Assembly: GCF_014650675.1 (NCBI RefSeq)
Contig: NZ_BMVK01000018.1
Location: 1-64,000, forward strand
Direction: 5' to 3'
Length of the DNA stretch: 64,000 bases
Source: Streptomyces anulatus
Lineage (GTDB): Bacteria; Actinomycetota; Actinomycetes; Streptomycetales; Streptomycetaceae
The stretch's first letter is position 1. The number at the start of each line of letters is the position of its first letter. A program made the position numbers and the translations under genes. The notes beneath the pieces were generated by a model that was given only the letters and a program-made list of their open reading frames with translations, was not told the DNA's origin and did not search any database. This document shows, in pieces, positions 23,963 to 33,418 of this stretch.

Positions 23963-25981
23963 TCAGCGCACCGCCGCCAGCGTTCCGCCCCCGCGCAGCG
24001 ACGCCGTCAGCTCCACGGCGGCGTCACGAGGCGCCCGTACCGCGAACGTCGGACCGCCCGCCGCTTCCCGTACCGCCCCGGTCGCCTCGATCCGGGTCAC
24101 CGCACGGCTCCCCGCCGCCAGGACGTACCACCGGCCGGACGCCGCCTTCCAGCGGGTGCCCGCCAGGACGTGCTGCCCGAACCTGCTGCAGAGGGCCGTG
24201 TCGTCGCGGTCGGCGACCACCGCGGCCGGGTCCGTGGGCGAGCCGGCGGGTTCGAGGAAGTGCACCAGCACCCGGCCGGGACCCCGCCAGGTGTCGGCCC
24301 GGGTGCACAGCCAGCCGGCCGACGCACCGTCCTCGGGCAGCTTCTGCTCGGCGAAGGCCCAGTTGTTGACCGCCCGCACGCCGGAACCCGACAGGGTCCG
24401 CAGGGAACACGCCGTACGCGCCCAGGCGAGCAGTGCCTCACCGCCCGTCGCCTCGCGCGGCTGCCGGGCCGGTGCGCCCCGGCCGGGCTTCGGGGTGTAC
24501 GTCAGATGCGCGGGGGCCAGGTCTCCCAGATCCGTCACCAGGAAGGCGTGCTTCTCCACGATCCGCCCGGAGGAACGTAGCTGAAGCACCGGCCAGGAGT
24601 CGCACGCGCCGTTCGCGGCCGGCCGGGGCGCCGGAGCGGTCACCCCGTCCGGGCCCACCGCCAGCGGACGGGCCGGGGTGCCGGGCGCGAGCAGATCCCG
24701 GGTGGTGGACTCCTCGATCCAGGGGGCGAGCAGGAACCGCGCGCTGTCGCCCGTGCGGCTGACGACGACGGCCGCGCCCGTCGTCACGTCCGCGTCGTCG
24801 GTCCGGGCGAAGTCGAGCGCCGCCCCGCCGGAGCCGGACAACGGCTCCGCGTACCGCACCACCCGGTCCCCGCTGTCGTGGAACAGCACCACGGCCGCCC
24901 CGTCCACCACACCCGCGAACAGCAGCCGGGGCGGCTCGACGGGCGGCGCCGCGACCGTGCCCGGCGTGGTGGTGACCCGGACCGAATCCGGCGGCCCCGA
25001 CCAGGCCCGCAGCGCCCGGCCCAGCAGCTCGCCGTCGCCCGTGCGCCCGCCCCGGGCGGGCCAGGCGGTGAAGTCGACGCGCGAGGTGTCCGCCCACCGC
25101 TCCGCCGAAGTCCGCAGCAGCCCTGCCGGATCGAGCGCCGGGACCGCGACGCCTGCCGGGTTCCGGTCGTCGCCCGTGGGCCGCGCCCCCTCGTCGACGG
25201 CGACCGCCAGGCCTCCCGCCACCACGCACAGCGCCGCGGCCACCGCCACCGCCCGCACCCGGTGCCTGCGCCGCAGCAGGTCGCTCGGGCGGGTCTGGAC
25301 CGTGCACGGGTCGAACTCGCCGGACCTGAGCATCGCCTGCGCCCCGGCCCGGTCCGGCCTCCCCAGCCGGGCCGCCCGGCGCACCGCGCCCGCCGGATCC
25401 GACACCCCCGCCCCGGCCAGCAGATCCCGCGCCCCGGACTCGTCGAGCCCCTCCAGCAACTGCAGGGCGAACGCCGCCCGGACCGCCCCGGGCACCGTGG
25501 ACAGGGCCCGGTCCAGGGTCAGTTCATCGACGCCGCCCGCCCGGGGGAAGAGCCGCAGCCCCCACACCACCGGCACGGCCGGACGCAGCGCGGCCGGAGC
25601 CGGAAGCCTGCCGGGCCACCAGCGGGGCCGCCGCTCGTGGGCCAGCGCCCCCCGCAGCACCCGCAGCCGCATCCACCCGTACGCCGCGCCCGAGGGGCCC
25701 AGGTCCGACCCGGCGCCCTCCGGTGCGGGCTCCGCGTCCACCGGAGCGCCGGACCGGCGGGACTGCGCGGGAACGCGTGGGCTCCCGGCGGCGGGCAGGG
25801 CCCGCTGGACCACGGCGTGCGCGGCCAGGACCCGGCGGTGCCGTCCGAGCGCCGGCGGCAGGACTACGTAGGCGAGCCGCACCAGACGGGGATAGTGCTC
25901 CACGAGGGCGGCCTCGGCCTGCTGCACGCCCGTGCGGCCGGGGTGTACGTCGGTCCGCTGCTGCGGTTGATGGATCGGCAT
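23963..25981 (-). CDS. Sigma-factor-like membrane protein with extracytoplasmic domain
   Basis: The 672-residue protein begins with a region like sigma-70 region 2 (EAALVEHYPRLVRLAYVVLP, residues 22-41). A region-4-like segment follows (RALSTVPGAVRAAFALQLLEGLDESGARDLLAGAG, about 163-197). There is then one transmembrane helix (AVAVAAALCVVAGGLAVAV, about 246-264) and a roughly 400-residue outer part without known motif. The DNA-binding regions are degenerate, so it is probably not an active sigma factor; a membrane-tied regulator or sensor is possible. The first ATG is used for want of a better one. Confidence 0.55.
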   Translation of the reverse strand: MPIHQPQQRTDVHPGRTGVQQAEAALVEHYPRLVRLAYVVLPPALGRHRRVLAAHAVVQRALPAAGSPRVPAQSRRSGAPVDAEPAPEGAGSDLGPSGAAYGWMRLRVLRGALAHERRPRWWPGRLPAPAALRPAVPVVWGLRLFPRAGGVDELTLDRALSTVPGAVRAAFALQLLEGLDESGARDLLAGAGVSDPAGAVRRAARLGRPDRAGAQAMLRSGEFDPCTVQTRPSDLLRRRHRVRAVAVAAALCVVAGGLAVAVDEGARPTGDDRNPAGVAVPALDPAGLLRTSAERWADTSRVDFTAWPARGGRTGDGELLGRALRAWSGPPDSVRVTTTPGTVAAPPVEPPRLLFAGVVDGAAVVLFHDSGDRVVRYAEPLSGSGGAALDFARTDDADVTTGAAVVVSRTGDSARFLLAPWIEESTTRDLLAPGTPARPLAVGPDGVTAPAPRPAANGACDSWPVLQLRSSGRIVEKHAFLVTDLGDLAPAHLTYTPKPGRGAPARQPREATGGEALLAWARTACSLRTLSGSGVRAVNNWAFAEQKLPEDGASAGWLCTRADTWRGPGRVLVHFLEPAGSPTDPAAVVADRDDTALCSRFGQHVLAGTRWKAASGRWYVLAAGSRAVTRIEATGAVREAAGGPTFAVRAPRDAAVELTASLRGGGTLAAVR

Positions 25982-26091
25982 GAAATGGGTGCCTTCCGGG
26001 GCCGTGGCGGGGATGTCATACCGACAAACGAGTCAATCGTGTGACGGTCACATCACCCGTGCACCTCACCCCTGGGGGCGGTCCGGGCACC

Positions 26092-26544
26092 TCACCCGCG
26101 CACATCGCCGGGGGAGGCGAGCAGGGCGTCCAGGACCTTGCCGAACATCCGCCGTCCGGTGGAGGCGAGCAGCGGATCGCCCCACCGGGGCACCAGCCGC
26201 ACCCGCAGTTCCTCGACCCAGACGACATGGGAACCGGAATCCGTGGGAAGCACGTCGATCGAGGCCCTGCCCAGCACCACCGCCCCCCGCTTCTCCAGTC
26301 GGCAGACCCCGGCCCGGCCCCCGGCGGGCGGCGTCCACCGCACCACTTCCATCGGATCGTCGAACGCCAGCGGACCCAGCCCCGTACGCGCCACGAACAC
26401 CGTCCCGAGCTGCGAGGGAAGCCCGGTCGGGACCGAGATCGCGGTCAACGGCACCTGCGCGGCGTGCCGTTCCCAGTCGGTCACCCGGCGCCAGGCCTCG
26501 GCTGCGGGGAGAGGGGAGAAACGCTCGATCCGGAAGACGGCCAC
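26092..26544 (-). CDS. SRPBCC family protein
   Basis: The 150-residue protein starts MAVFRIERFSPLPAAEAWRRVTDWERH, the typical first strand and helix of SRPBCC folds, and continues through LGPLAFDDPMEVVRWTPP to a C-terminal helix ending in LLASPGD. It resembles the group annotated as immediate-early or polyketide cyclase-like proteins in Streptomyces. No active-site residue can be proposed. It is 92 nt downstream of the DeoR gene's strand neighbour and stands between two unrelated genes. Confidence 0.75.
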   Translation of the reverse strand: MAVFRIERFSPLPAAEAWRRVTDWERHAAQVPLTAISVPTGLPSQLGTVFVARTGLGPLAFDDPMEVVRWTPPAGGRAGVCRLEKRGAVVLGRASIDVLPTDSGSHVVWVEELRVRLVPRWGDPLLASTGRRMFGKVLDALLASPGDVRG

Positions 26545-26635
26545 ACCTCGATCCTATGGGGTGCCCGGCGGACCCGCCGTGCCGAACGGAACCCGAAGGG
26601 CCCGGCCCGGAGCCTGCCGGGCGACCGACAGGCTC

Positions 26636-27484
26636 TCAGCCCTCGGCCGGCGAAGCCTCGTCGGGTGCGTCGCCCGCCACCAGCAGACCCGGCAGATGCT
26701 CCCCGATCTCCGCGCGCGTCCGAGGAGCCAGGCCCGCGTCCGTGACGAACGTGTCGACCTCCTCCAGCGTGGCGAAGGAACTCAGGCCCACCGTGCCCCA
26801 CTTGGTGTGATCGGCCACGACCACGATCCGGCGAGCCGCCCGGACGAAACGGCGGTTGGTCTCCGCCTCAGCGAGATTGGGCGTCGAGAGCCCGGCCTCG
26901 GCCGAGATCCCGTGCACGCCGAGGAACAGCACATCGAAGTGCAGGGAGTCGATGGCCCGGTCCGCGACCGGCCCGACCAGCGAGTCCGAGGGCGTGCGCA
27001 CCCCGCCCGTCAGCACCACCGTCGCCGCCCCGGGCCGCGCGCCGCGCCCCCCGGCCGGACGCTGAGCGTCGTGGAACACGTCGGCCACCCGCACCGAGTT
27101 GGTCACCACCGTCAGATCCGGCACGTCCAGCAGATGCCGGGCCAGCGCGAAGGTCGTCGTCCCGCCCGAGAGGGCGATCGCGCTGCCGGGCACCGCCAGC
27201 GCCGCAGCCGCCCGCGCGATGTCCTCCTTGGCACTCAGCTCCAGCGCCGACTTCGCCTCGAACCCCGGCTCGTGCGTACTCGCCTCGACGACCGGGACCG
27301 CACCACCGTGGACCTTCTCGATCACGCCCTGGCGGGCCAGCGCGTCCAGATCCCGGCGGATCGTCATGTCGGAGACGTTCAGCTTGCGGGTCAGCTCGTT
27401 GACCCGGACCCCGCCACGCCTGCGCACCTCGTCGAGGATCAGCGCACGTCGCTGCTCCGCGAGCAGGTTCTGATTCTCGCTCAA
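26636..27484 (-). CDS. DeoR/GlpR family transcriptional regulator
   Basis: The 282-residue repressor has the DeoR helix-turn-helix (VRVNELTRKLNVSDMTIRRDLDALARQGVIEKVHGGAV, about residues 20-57) and a DeoRC sensor domain with the sugar-phosphate motifs ALSGGTTTFALA and VVADHTKWG. I prefer TTG 27484, which gives the usual family N-terminus SENQNLLAEQRR and has AGGGAAGGA about 12 nt upstream; ATG 27544 is an alternative. Effectors of this family are phosphorylated sugars. It is divergent from a membrane lipase-like gene that is not an obvious sugar gene. Confidence 0.85.
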   Translation of the reverse strand: MSENQNLLAEQRRALILDEVRRRGGVRVNELTRKLNVSDMTIRRDLDALARQGVIEKVHGGAVPVVEASTHEPGFEAKSALELSAKEDIARAAAALAVPGSAIALSGGTTTFALARHLLDVPDLTVVTNSVRVADVFHDAQRPAGGRGARPGAATVVLTGGVRTPSDSLVGPVADRAIDSLHFDVLFLGVHGISAEAGLSTPNLAEAETNRRFVRAARRIVVVADHTKWGTVGLSSFATLEEVDTFVTDAGLAPRTRAEIGEHLPGLLVAGDAPDEASPAEG

Positions 27485-27707
27485 CGCCGGGTCCGGTCCT
27501 TCCCTCTGCCGTACGGTCCGCAGCGGTCTGCGCGACACGCTCATCCTGCCACGCAGGCATGCCCGGCGTATCACCTGGGGAGATTCCGTGAGACCACTTC
27601 ACGCAGCCGCCCCGCGCCCGGAATCCTTGGGACTTCGCGACCGGCGGGTCACCATGCCCGGAACCCACGGCGTCCCGGCCCGCACCATCCGCTCCTGCGC
27701 ACGTCTC

Positions 27708-27727
27708 CGTCGGCCGCGAGGCCGACG
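27708..27727 (+). promoter_or_regulatory. Leader hairpin before the membrane lipase-like gene
   Basis: CGTCGGCC (27708-27715) and GGCCGACG (27720-27727) form a perfect 8-bp stem with a GCGA tetraloop ending 20 nt before the TTG start. It may be a 5' UTR structure or an operator. Confidence 0.4.
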
Positions 27728-27747
27728 CGCCCGAGAGAGAGTCCCCC

Positions 27748-30219
27748 TTGGCTCCCGCCGCCCCGCACCCGCCCCAGCCCCAGCCCCCGCCTTCCTCCCC
27801 GTCTCCGCAGCACACCGGGACCGCACTGGAACTGCTCGTCCACGGAGTCGGCGGCGCCACCCCGCAGGAGATGCTGGGCGACCCGCGTACCGTCCGGGTC
27901 ACCGGGGACGAGACAGCGGCCGTGTACCGGCGCACCGAGGACGCCCACGGCGAGAAGCACCCCGAGCGCTACCGGGACGAGCCCGTCGCCGAGGCGTACT
28001 GCTGGTCCGGCCTCACCTCCGGCAACGGCTCCCGCGCCCTGTGGCTGCTGCTCCTGCCGTTCATGGTGGTCAACCTCGCCCACTGGATGCGCCCCACCGC
28101 CACCGGCCGCACCCGCGCGGTCCGGCTGTACGGCGTGCTGGTGCGGCTCGTCGCCCTCAGCCTCACCGTGCTGCTCACCGCGGCCGCCTGCGAAGTCGCC
28201 CTGGACCTGCTGGCCTGGCAGTGCGCGGGCACCGAGAGCTGCGCCGAACGCCGGTCCTGGCTCGGCTTCCTGTCGGCCCATCAGGGCGGTTGGTGGTCAC
28301 AGCCCGGCCGCCGTCTCGCCCTGGCTGCCGTCGTGCCCGCGGCCCTGGTGGGGCTCCTGTGGTACCTGTCCAACCGGACCTGGAGCGCGTACGAGTCCCA
28401 ACGCCCCCTGGACGAAGGGGACATCGACGCCCACGGGCCCGAAGGAGCGCACGAGGCCCACGGGCCCGACGCGCCCGGCCCGGACACCGACGGGGCCCCG
28501 CGCCCGCCCGTCCCGGTCCGCCCCGCGCTCGGCAGGCCCGGCTTCTGGTTCGGCCGCCGGATCGTCGCCCGGCTCCGCGCCGCCCACACGGCGGCCGGGT
28601 TCCTGACCGTCGCCGCGGCCGTCGCCGGCGCCGCCGCGCGACACGACCGGAGCACGGACGGCCCGGTGCCCCAGATCTTCGGCGCGGCCGTCGAGGGCGG
28701 CATCGCCCTGTGCACGCTCGTCGTCATCTGGGTCGTCTGCCGCCGGGGCCGCAGCGAACGGACCCGCGACACCCGGCTGGACGCCGCCCTCATCACCTAT
28801 CTGCCCGGCTCCGCGCTCGCCCTGCTCGCCCTCGCCGTCGTGCACGCCTCCTGGTCGCGCCCGGACTGGCAGTCCTCGGGCAGCCTGCCCGGCGAGACCG
28901 CCTTCCGTCTCCTCGCCCTCGGCCAGGGACTCCTCGTCGTCGCCCTCGCCCTGGTCGCCCGGGACCTCTACCGGCGCACCCCCGAACCGCGCACCATCCT
29001 GCACGGACTCGGCGGCCCCGCGGTCGCGATGCTCGCCTGCGCCCTCGGCGGCGTGATGACCGGCGGGGTGGCCCAGCGCGTCGCCGACTGGCTCGACGGA
29101 CCCGGCAGCCCGGGCATGGGCCACGGCACCGACATCGCCGGGCCGCCGGTCCTGCTCAGCTGGCAGGCCTCCGTCATCCCGGTGCTCCTGCTGCTCCTGC
29201 TCGTCCCGGTCCTGGTGCTGATCGTCCGCACCACCCGCACCGCCCGCCGGCTGGGCCCGGTCATCGAGGAGGAGTACGCCCCCGAACCGCCCGACGAGGG
29301 CCGTACCCGCCGCATCGCCCGGATCCGCGCGACCGCCGCCCTCACCGACTCGGCGCCCTGGATCGTCGGCGTGGTCTCCGGGGCCACCCTGCTGCTCGGG
29401 GCGGGCGCGGTCGCCGGCTCCTGGCACAGCGACGAGGTGCCGGGCCGGGCCGCCGACGGGAGCTGGCCGCTCGTCGAATCGTTCGCCGAGGCCGCGCAGT
29501 CGACCGGCTCCTGGCTGATCGGCTTCGGCTTCGTCCTGTTCGTCGCCGGCGGCCGCCGCGCCTACAAGGACGCCTCGGCCCGCCGCACCATCGGCATCCT
29601 CTGGGACGTGGGAACCTTCTGGCCGCGCGCCGCCCACCCCTTCGCGCCCCCGTGCTACGCCGAGCGCGCCGTCCCCGACCTCGCCTCCCGGATGTCCGCC
29701 TGGACGGCGACCACGCCCCGCGGCCGGCTCGTCATCTCGGGCCACTCGCAGGGCAGCGTGCTCGCCGCGTCCGCCGTCTGGCAACTGCCCGACGCGACCC
29801 GCCGCCGGGTCGCGCTGCTCACCTACGGCTCCCCCCTGGAGCGGCTGTACGGGCGGTGGTTCCCTGCCTACTTCGGCCCCGAGCCGCTGCTCGGACTGCA
29901 CCGCTCGGTGCACTGCTGGCGCAATCTGTGGCGGGCCACCGACCCGATCGGCGGCCCCGTCCGCATCTGCGCCGACCCCGACCCGGGCGTCGACCGGGGC
30001 CCCTTGAAGGACCCGCTGGCCTACGGACGGACCACGAGGCTCCCGCTCCCCGAACCGATCCTCGGGCACTCCGACTACCAGGCCGACCCGGCCTTCGCCG
30101 AGGAGCGGGCCGCCCTCCTCGACGAACTGGGACCGCTGGTGCCCCGGCAGACCGGAGGCGGTCGGCAGCAGCCGGAGGGAGCCGTTCAGAGGGGCAGCTC
30201 GGGGAGGTCCTCCGGGTAG
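27748..30219 (+). CDS. Multi-pass membrane protein with lipase-like Ser hydrolase motif
   Basis: The 823-residue protein has a Pro-rich start, LLVHGVGG near residue 30, about eight to ten hydrophobic helices (from about 97 to 600) and a C-terminal soluble part with the nucleophile elbow S-G-H-S-Q-G-S-V-L-A (about 667-676). The HGVGG and GHSQGS pieces are those of an alpha/beta hydrolase split by a membrane insert, so a membrane-bound esterase or lipase is plausible. TTG 27748 follows GAGAGAGA. The 3' end overlaps the convergent beta-helix/AAA+ gene by 34 bp. Confidence 0.7.
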   Translation: MAPAAPHPPQPQPPPSSPSPQHTGTALELLVHGVGGATPQEMLGDPRTVRVTGDETAAVYRRTEDAHGEKHPERYRDEPVAEAYCWSGLTSGNGSRALWLLLLPFMVVNLAHWMRPTATGRTRAVRLYGVLVRLVALSLTVLLTAAACEVALDLLAWQCAGTESCAERRSWLGFLSAHQGGWWSQPGRRLALAAVVPAALVGLLWYLSNRTWSAYESQRPLDEGDIDAHGPEGAHEAHGPDAPGPDTDGAPRPPVPVRPALGRPGFWFGRRIVARLRAAHTAAGFLTVAAAVAGAAARHDRSTDGPVPQIFGAAVEGGIALCTLVVIWVVCRRGRSERTRDTRLDAALITYLPGSALALLALAVVHASWSRPDWQSSGSLPGETAFRLLALGQGLLVVALALVARDLYRRTPEPRTILHGLGGPAVAMLACALGGVMTGGVAQRVADWLDGPGSPGMGHGTDIAGPPVLLSWQASVIPVLLLLLLVPVLVLIVRTTRTARRLGPVIEEEYAPEPPDEGRTRRIARIRATAALTDSAPWIVGVVSGATLLLGAGAVAGSWHSDEVPGRAADGSWPLVESFAEAAQSTGSWLIGFGFVLFVAGGRRAYKDASARRTIGILWDVGTFWPRAAHPFAPPCYAERAVPDLASRMSAWTATTPRGRLVISGHSQGSVLAASAVWQLPDATRRRVALLTYGSPLERLYGRWFPAYFGPEPLLGLHRSVHCWRNLWRATDPIGGPVRICADPDPGVDRGPLKDPLAYGRTTRLPLPEPILGHSDYQADPAFAEERAALLDELGPLVPRQTGGGRQQPEGAVQRGSSGRSSG

Positions 30220-32615
30220 AGCAGGGTCAGGTCGTCCGTGCTCGTCTCGGCGAGCTGGGCGACCCGGCCCGCGTGCCGCTCCACCATCGACTCGAAGGTC
30301 TGGCGGGCGGTGCGGCCGTTGCCGAAGGCGGGGCCCTTGGGGAGCGCCGTGAAGTACTTCAGGAGCGCCTCCCCGGTGCCCTCCGCCAGGCTGTACTCAT
30401 GCTCCTCGGCCTGCTGCTCGACGATCCGCAGCAGCTCCTCGGGAAGATAGTCGCTGAAGGTGATGGTCCGGGAGAACCGCGAGGCCACCCCGGGGTTGAC
30501 GGTGAGGAACCGCTCCATCTCGTGGGTGTAGCCCGCGACGATCACGACCACCGCGTCCCGGTGGTCCTCCATCAGCTTCACCAGCGTGTCGATGGCCTCC
30601 CGCCCGAAGTCCCGGCCGGAGTCCTCGGGGGACAGGGCGTACGCCTCGTCGACGAACAGCACCCCACCGCGCGCCCGGTCGAACGCCTCCTGGGTCCGGA
30701 TCGCCGTCGAGCCGATGTGCTCCCCGACCAGGTCCACCCGGGACACCTCGACCAGATGACCGCGCTCCAGCACCCCGAGCGAGGCCAGGATCTCCCCGTA
30801 CAGCCGGGCGACCGTGGTCTTGCCCGTACCGGGGGAGCCGGTGAAGACGAGGTGCCGGCGGACGGACGCGGCCTTGAGCCCGGCCTCCTGACGGCGGCGG
30901 CCCACCTCGATCATGTCGGTGAGCGCGCGCACCTCGCGCTTGACGCTGTCCAGGCCCACCAGTGCGTCCAGTTCGCCGAGGACCGCCGAGGAGTCCCGGG
31001 CCGGCTCCGCCGGGGCGACCGGCTCCGGAGCGGGCTCGACCGCGCGCTGCCCGGGCAGCGCGCCCAGCAGACCGGGCGTCGACCGGGTCTCCGTCAGCAC
31101 CGCGGGCGACGGGGCCGCCGCCGTACGCAGACCGCTCTCGTCGCTCGTGCAGTCCGTGGCCACCGGCCCGGTCGCTGCGCCGTTGTCGCCCTCGGGGAAT
31201 TCGTAACCGCCCCGGGCGCACCGCTCGGTACGGCAGCGGGTCAGTGTGGTGCGGCAGCCGTCCATGATGTGGAAGCCGTAGCCCTCGCTGCCCGTCACCC
31301 GGCAGCTGTCGAAGGTGCCCCGGCCCTCGGCCGAGACGTAGAACCCCGCCTCGGCCGGAGAGGTGACCGTGCAGCGCTCGATGGTGGGGTCCGCGCCCTT
31401 GGTGACGATGACCCCGGTCTGCGCCGCGTCGATGGTGCAGTTGTTCAGCGTGCCGCCGCTGCCGTGGTCGCGGAACCAGGCGCCCGTGGACGCCTCCCGG
31501 ATCCGGCAGTCGTCCAGCTGGGCGGTCGCCCCGTCGCTCACGGAGACGGCGGTGTTGCGGATCTGGGAGAGGTCGCTGTCCACCACGTCGGCGCGCGACC
31601 CCCGGTCGAGGACGAACAGCGCGTCGGGCACGTCGTGCACCCGGCAGGCGTCCAGTATCACCGTCGCGCCGTCGCTGACCCAGACCGCCGGATAGTCGCC
31701 CGTGCTGTCGTGGATCTCGCACTGGTTGGCGTCGACCCGGGTCCCCGGATCCCAGACCGAGAGCCCGTTGCGGCCGAAACGGCGGACCGTGGAGCGGGTC
31801 AGCGTGAGCACCGAACGCGACCGCAGGTCGACGGCGTTCTCCGGGATGTCGTGGATGTCGCAGTCGGCGAGGGTGAGCACCGCGTCGGTGTCCAGCGTGA
31901 CACCGTCCGCCGAGGTGCGGTGCACGGTGCAGTCGGTCAGGTGGGCCGAGCCCCGGGCGGTGACCTGGATGCCGCTGCCCTTGATCTCGTACACCTCGCA
32001 GCCGAACGCCTCCAGACCGCTGCCCTCGCCGGTGACGCCGATGCCCGCCCCGGACGCGTGGTGGATCCGGCAACGGTCCAGTCGAGGGTGCCCGCCGTCG
32101 CGGACCGAGACCCCGGACTGGCCGGCCGAGACGACCTCGCACTCCTCGAACACGCCGCCCGCACCGTCCAGCACGGCGATGCCGACCCCGGCCGGGTTGT
32201 CGACCGTGCAGCGCCGCACGGTGGGCCGGGCCGCGCCGCGCACCTCGATGCCCGCGGCGGACCGCGTCACGATCCGCAGATCCGTCAGCTCCGCCGTGCC
32301 GTCCTCGACCAGCAGGGCCGGGGCCGCCGAGTCCTGGCCCTCGACATGGAGGTCCTGGATGACCGCGGAGGCGCGCACGGTCAGCGGTACGCCGTCGACC
32401 GGGGCGATCCGCACGGAACCGACCGAACCCTCGGGGCCGCGCAGCGTCACCGCGCGGTGGACGACGAGATTCTCCCGATAGGTCCCGGGCGCGACGGTGA
32501 GGACGTCGCCGTCGGCTGCCGCCTCCAGGGCCGCGGAGAGGGAGGCGTACTCGCCCGTGCGGCGGCGCCATCGCGATGTGCCGGTGTGCGTCACCTGGAC
32601 CGTGCCCTGTGCCAT
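30186..32615 (-). CDS. Right-handed beta-helix protein fused to a CbbX/EccA-like AAA+ ATPase
   Basis: The 809-residue protein has an N-terminal parallel beta-helix (about residues 15-510) made of 20 or more rungs such as V-R-R-C-T-V-D-N and L-T-D-C-T-V-H-R, of the pectin-lyase/NosD type. A Pro-rich linker leads to an AAA+ domain of the SpoVK/CbbX/EccA group with Walker A GSPGTGKTT (about 593-601), Walker B VLFVDEA (about 660) and sensor region ASRFSRTI. There is no signal peptide, so it is cytoplasmic. EccA-type AAA+ proteins serve type VII secretion, but no other esx gene is present. ATG 32615 lies at the natural domain start. Confidence 0.85.
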   Translation of the reverse strand: MAQGTVQVTHTGTSRWRRRTGEYASLSAALEAAADGDVLTVAPGTYRENLVVHRAVTLRGPEGSVGSVRIAPVDGVPLTVRASAVIQDLHVEGQDSAAPALLVEDGTAELTDLRIVTRSAAGIEVRGAARPTVRRCTVDNPAGVGIAVLDGAGGVFEECEVVSAGQSGVSVRDGGHPRLDRCRIHHASGAGIGVTGEGSGLEAFGCEVYEIKGSGIQVTARGSAHLTDCTVHRTSADGVTLDTDAVLTLADCDIHDIPENAVDLRSRSVLTLTRSTVRRFGRNGLSVWDPGTRVDANQCEIHDSTGDYPAVWVSDGATVILDACRVHDVPDALFVLDRGSRADVVDSDLSQIRNTAVSVSDGATAQLDDCRIREASTGAWFRDHGSGGTLNNCTIDAAQTGVIVTKGADPTIERCTVTSPAEAGFYVSAEGRGTFDSCRVTGSEGYGFHIMDGCRTTLTRCRTERCARGGYEFPEGDNGAATGPVATDCTSDESGLRTAAAPSPAVLTETRSTPGLLGALPGQRAVEPAPEPVAPAEPARDSSAVLGELDALVGLDSVKREVRALTDMIEVGRRRQEAGLKAASVRRHLVFTGSPGTGKTTVARLYGEILASLGVLERGHLVEVSRVDLVGEHIGSTAIRTQEAFDRARGGVLFVDEAYALSPEDSGRDFGREAIDTLVKLMEDHRDAVVVIVAGYTHEMERFLTVNPGVASRFSRTITFSDYLPEELLRIVEQQAEEHEYSLAEGTGEALLKYFTALPKGPAFGNGRTARQTFESMVERHAGRVAQLAETSTDDLTLLYPEDLPELPL

Positions 32616-32778
32616 GGCGTTGCTGTGCCCCCACCTCGTGCTGTGCGATGCCTCGGGTCCGTCGCCGGGGAGGCGGACGGGGTCGGACCACCGTAGCGCG
32701 CGTGAGGGGCGGGAGTTGACGAGTCCGCCCCGCCGAGCGATGTCGCCCGCCGCCGCCCCCGGTCGCGGGAGACCGTGG

Positions 32779-33384
32779 TCAGCCGCCCGTTCCGGCCCTG
32801 CCCCAGTCCGGGCCCGCCTCCGCCCACTCCCGGTCCAGCCGTGCGTAGCGCCGCCGCGCCATGCGTCCCACCACCAGCCGGCGGCCCGCCTCGACGCACG
32901 CGGCGGCGAGCAGGAACGTGCCGATGCCGCCCAGCACCGCGTGGGTCCGGGCGGTGCTCCCGTCCATCGGCGGCGATACGGGGTGGCCCGCCGCGTCCGT
33001 CCAGATCCGCACCGGGGACCCCGGGGGGCCCGGCCGCGACGCGGTGGCCACCTCTCCGGTGCGCGGACCGCCGTCCGGGGCCTCCCAGGACGCCACGACC
33101 CAGGTGCGCGCGGCCCGTTCGACGCCGCCCTCGGGATCACCGGCGAACCGTTCCCGCCCCGCCGGACCCACCACGACCGCGTCGACGGGGTGGCGCTCCT
33201 CGTGCTGGGCCCGCACCGACCGCTGGAGGGCGGCGTCGGCGACCGCACCGCCCGCCCAGCCCGCGGCCGGGGCGACGACCACGAGCAGCAGCAGCGCCCC
33301 GAGGGCCACCCAGGCCTCGCGGCGGTCGGTGGCACGGCGCAGCGGATTGCCCCGCCCGCGCAGCAGTGCCCACAGCACCCACAC
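32779..33384 (-). CDS. Rv1733c family two-helix membrane protein
   Basis: The 201-residue protein has two transmembrane helices (about residues 24-43 and 150-166) flanking an extracytoplasmic region of about 100 residues with ASWEAPDGGPRTGEV and WTDAAGHPVSPP, the layout of the mycobacterial Rv1733c family. The start is GTG 33384. Function is unknown. It is the next gene on this strand after the MOSC pseudogene. Confidence 0.75.
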   Translation of the reverse strand: MWVLWALLRGRGNPLRRATDRREAWVALGALLLLVVVAPAAGWAGGAVADAALQRSVRAQHEERHPVDAVVVGPAGRERFAGDPEGGVERAARTWVVASWEAPDGGPRTGEVATASRPGPPGSPVRIWTDAAGHPVSPPMDGSTARTHAVLGGIGTFLLAAACVEAGRRLVVGRMARRRYARLDREWAEAGPDWGRAGTGG

Positions 33385-33418
33385 GCCCGTGCCCCCCTCG
33401 CTCCTTCTGCCGGCCGGT

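Noticed and set aside
28297..30069. A 590-codon minus-strand frame opposite the membrane lipase-like gene
   Set aside because: Composition is Gly/Ala/Arg-rich with no hydrophobic or domain pattern; the plus-strand gene has clear membrane helices and a hydrolase motif.
27588..32696. A 1702-codon open frame on the plus strand
   Set aside because: It spans the membrane lipase-like gene in another frame and the antisense of the beta-helix/AAA+ gene. Its product is a run of Arg, Pro and Gly typical of out-of-frame high-GC DNA and it has no domain.
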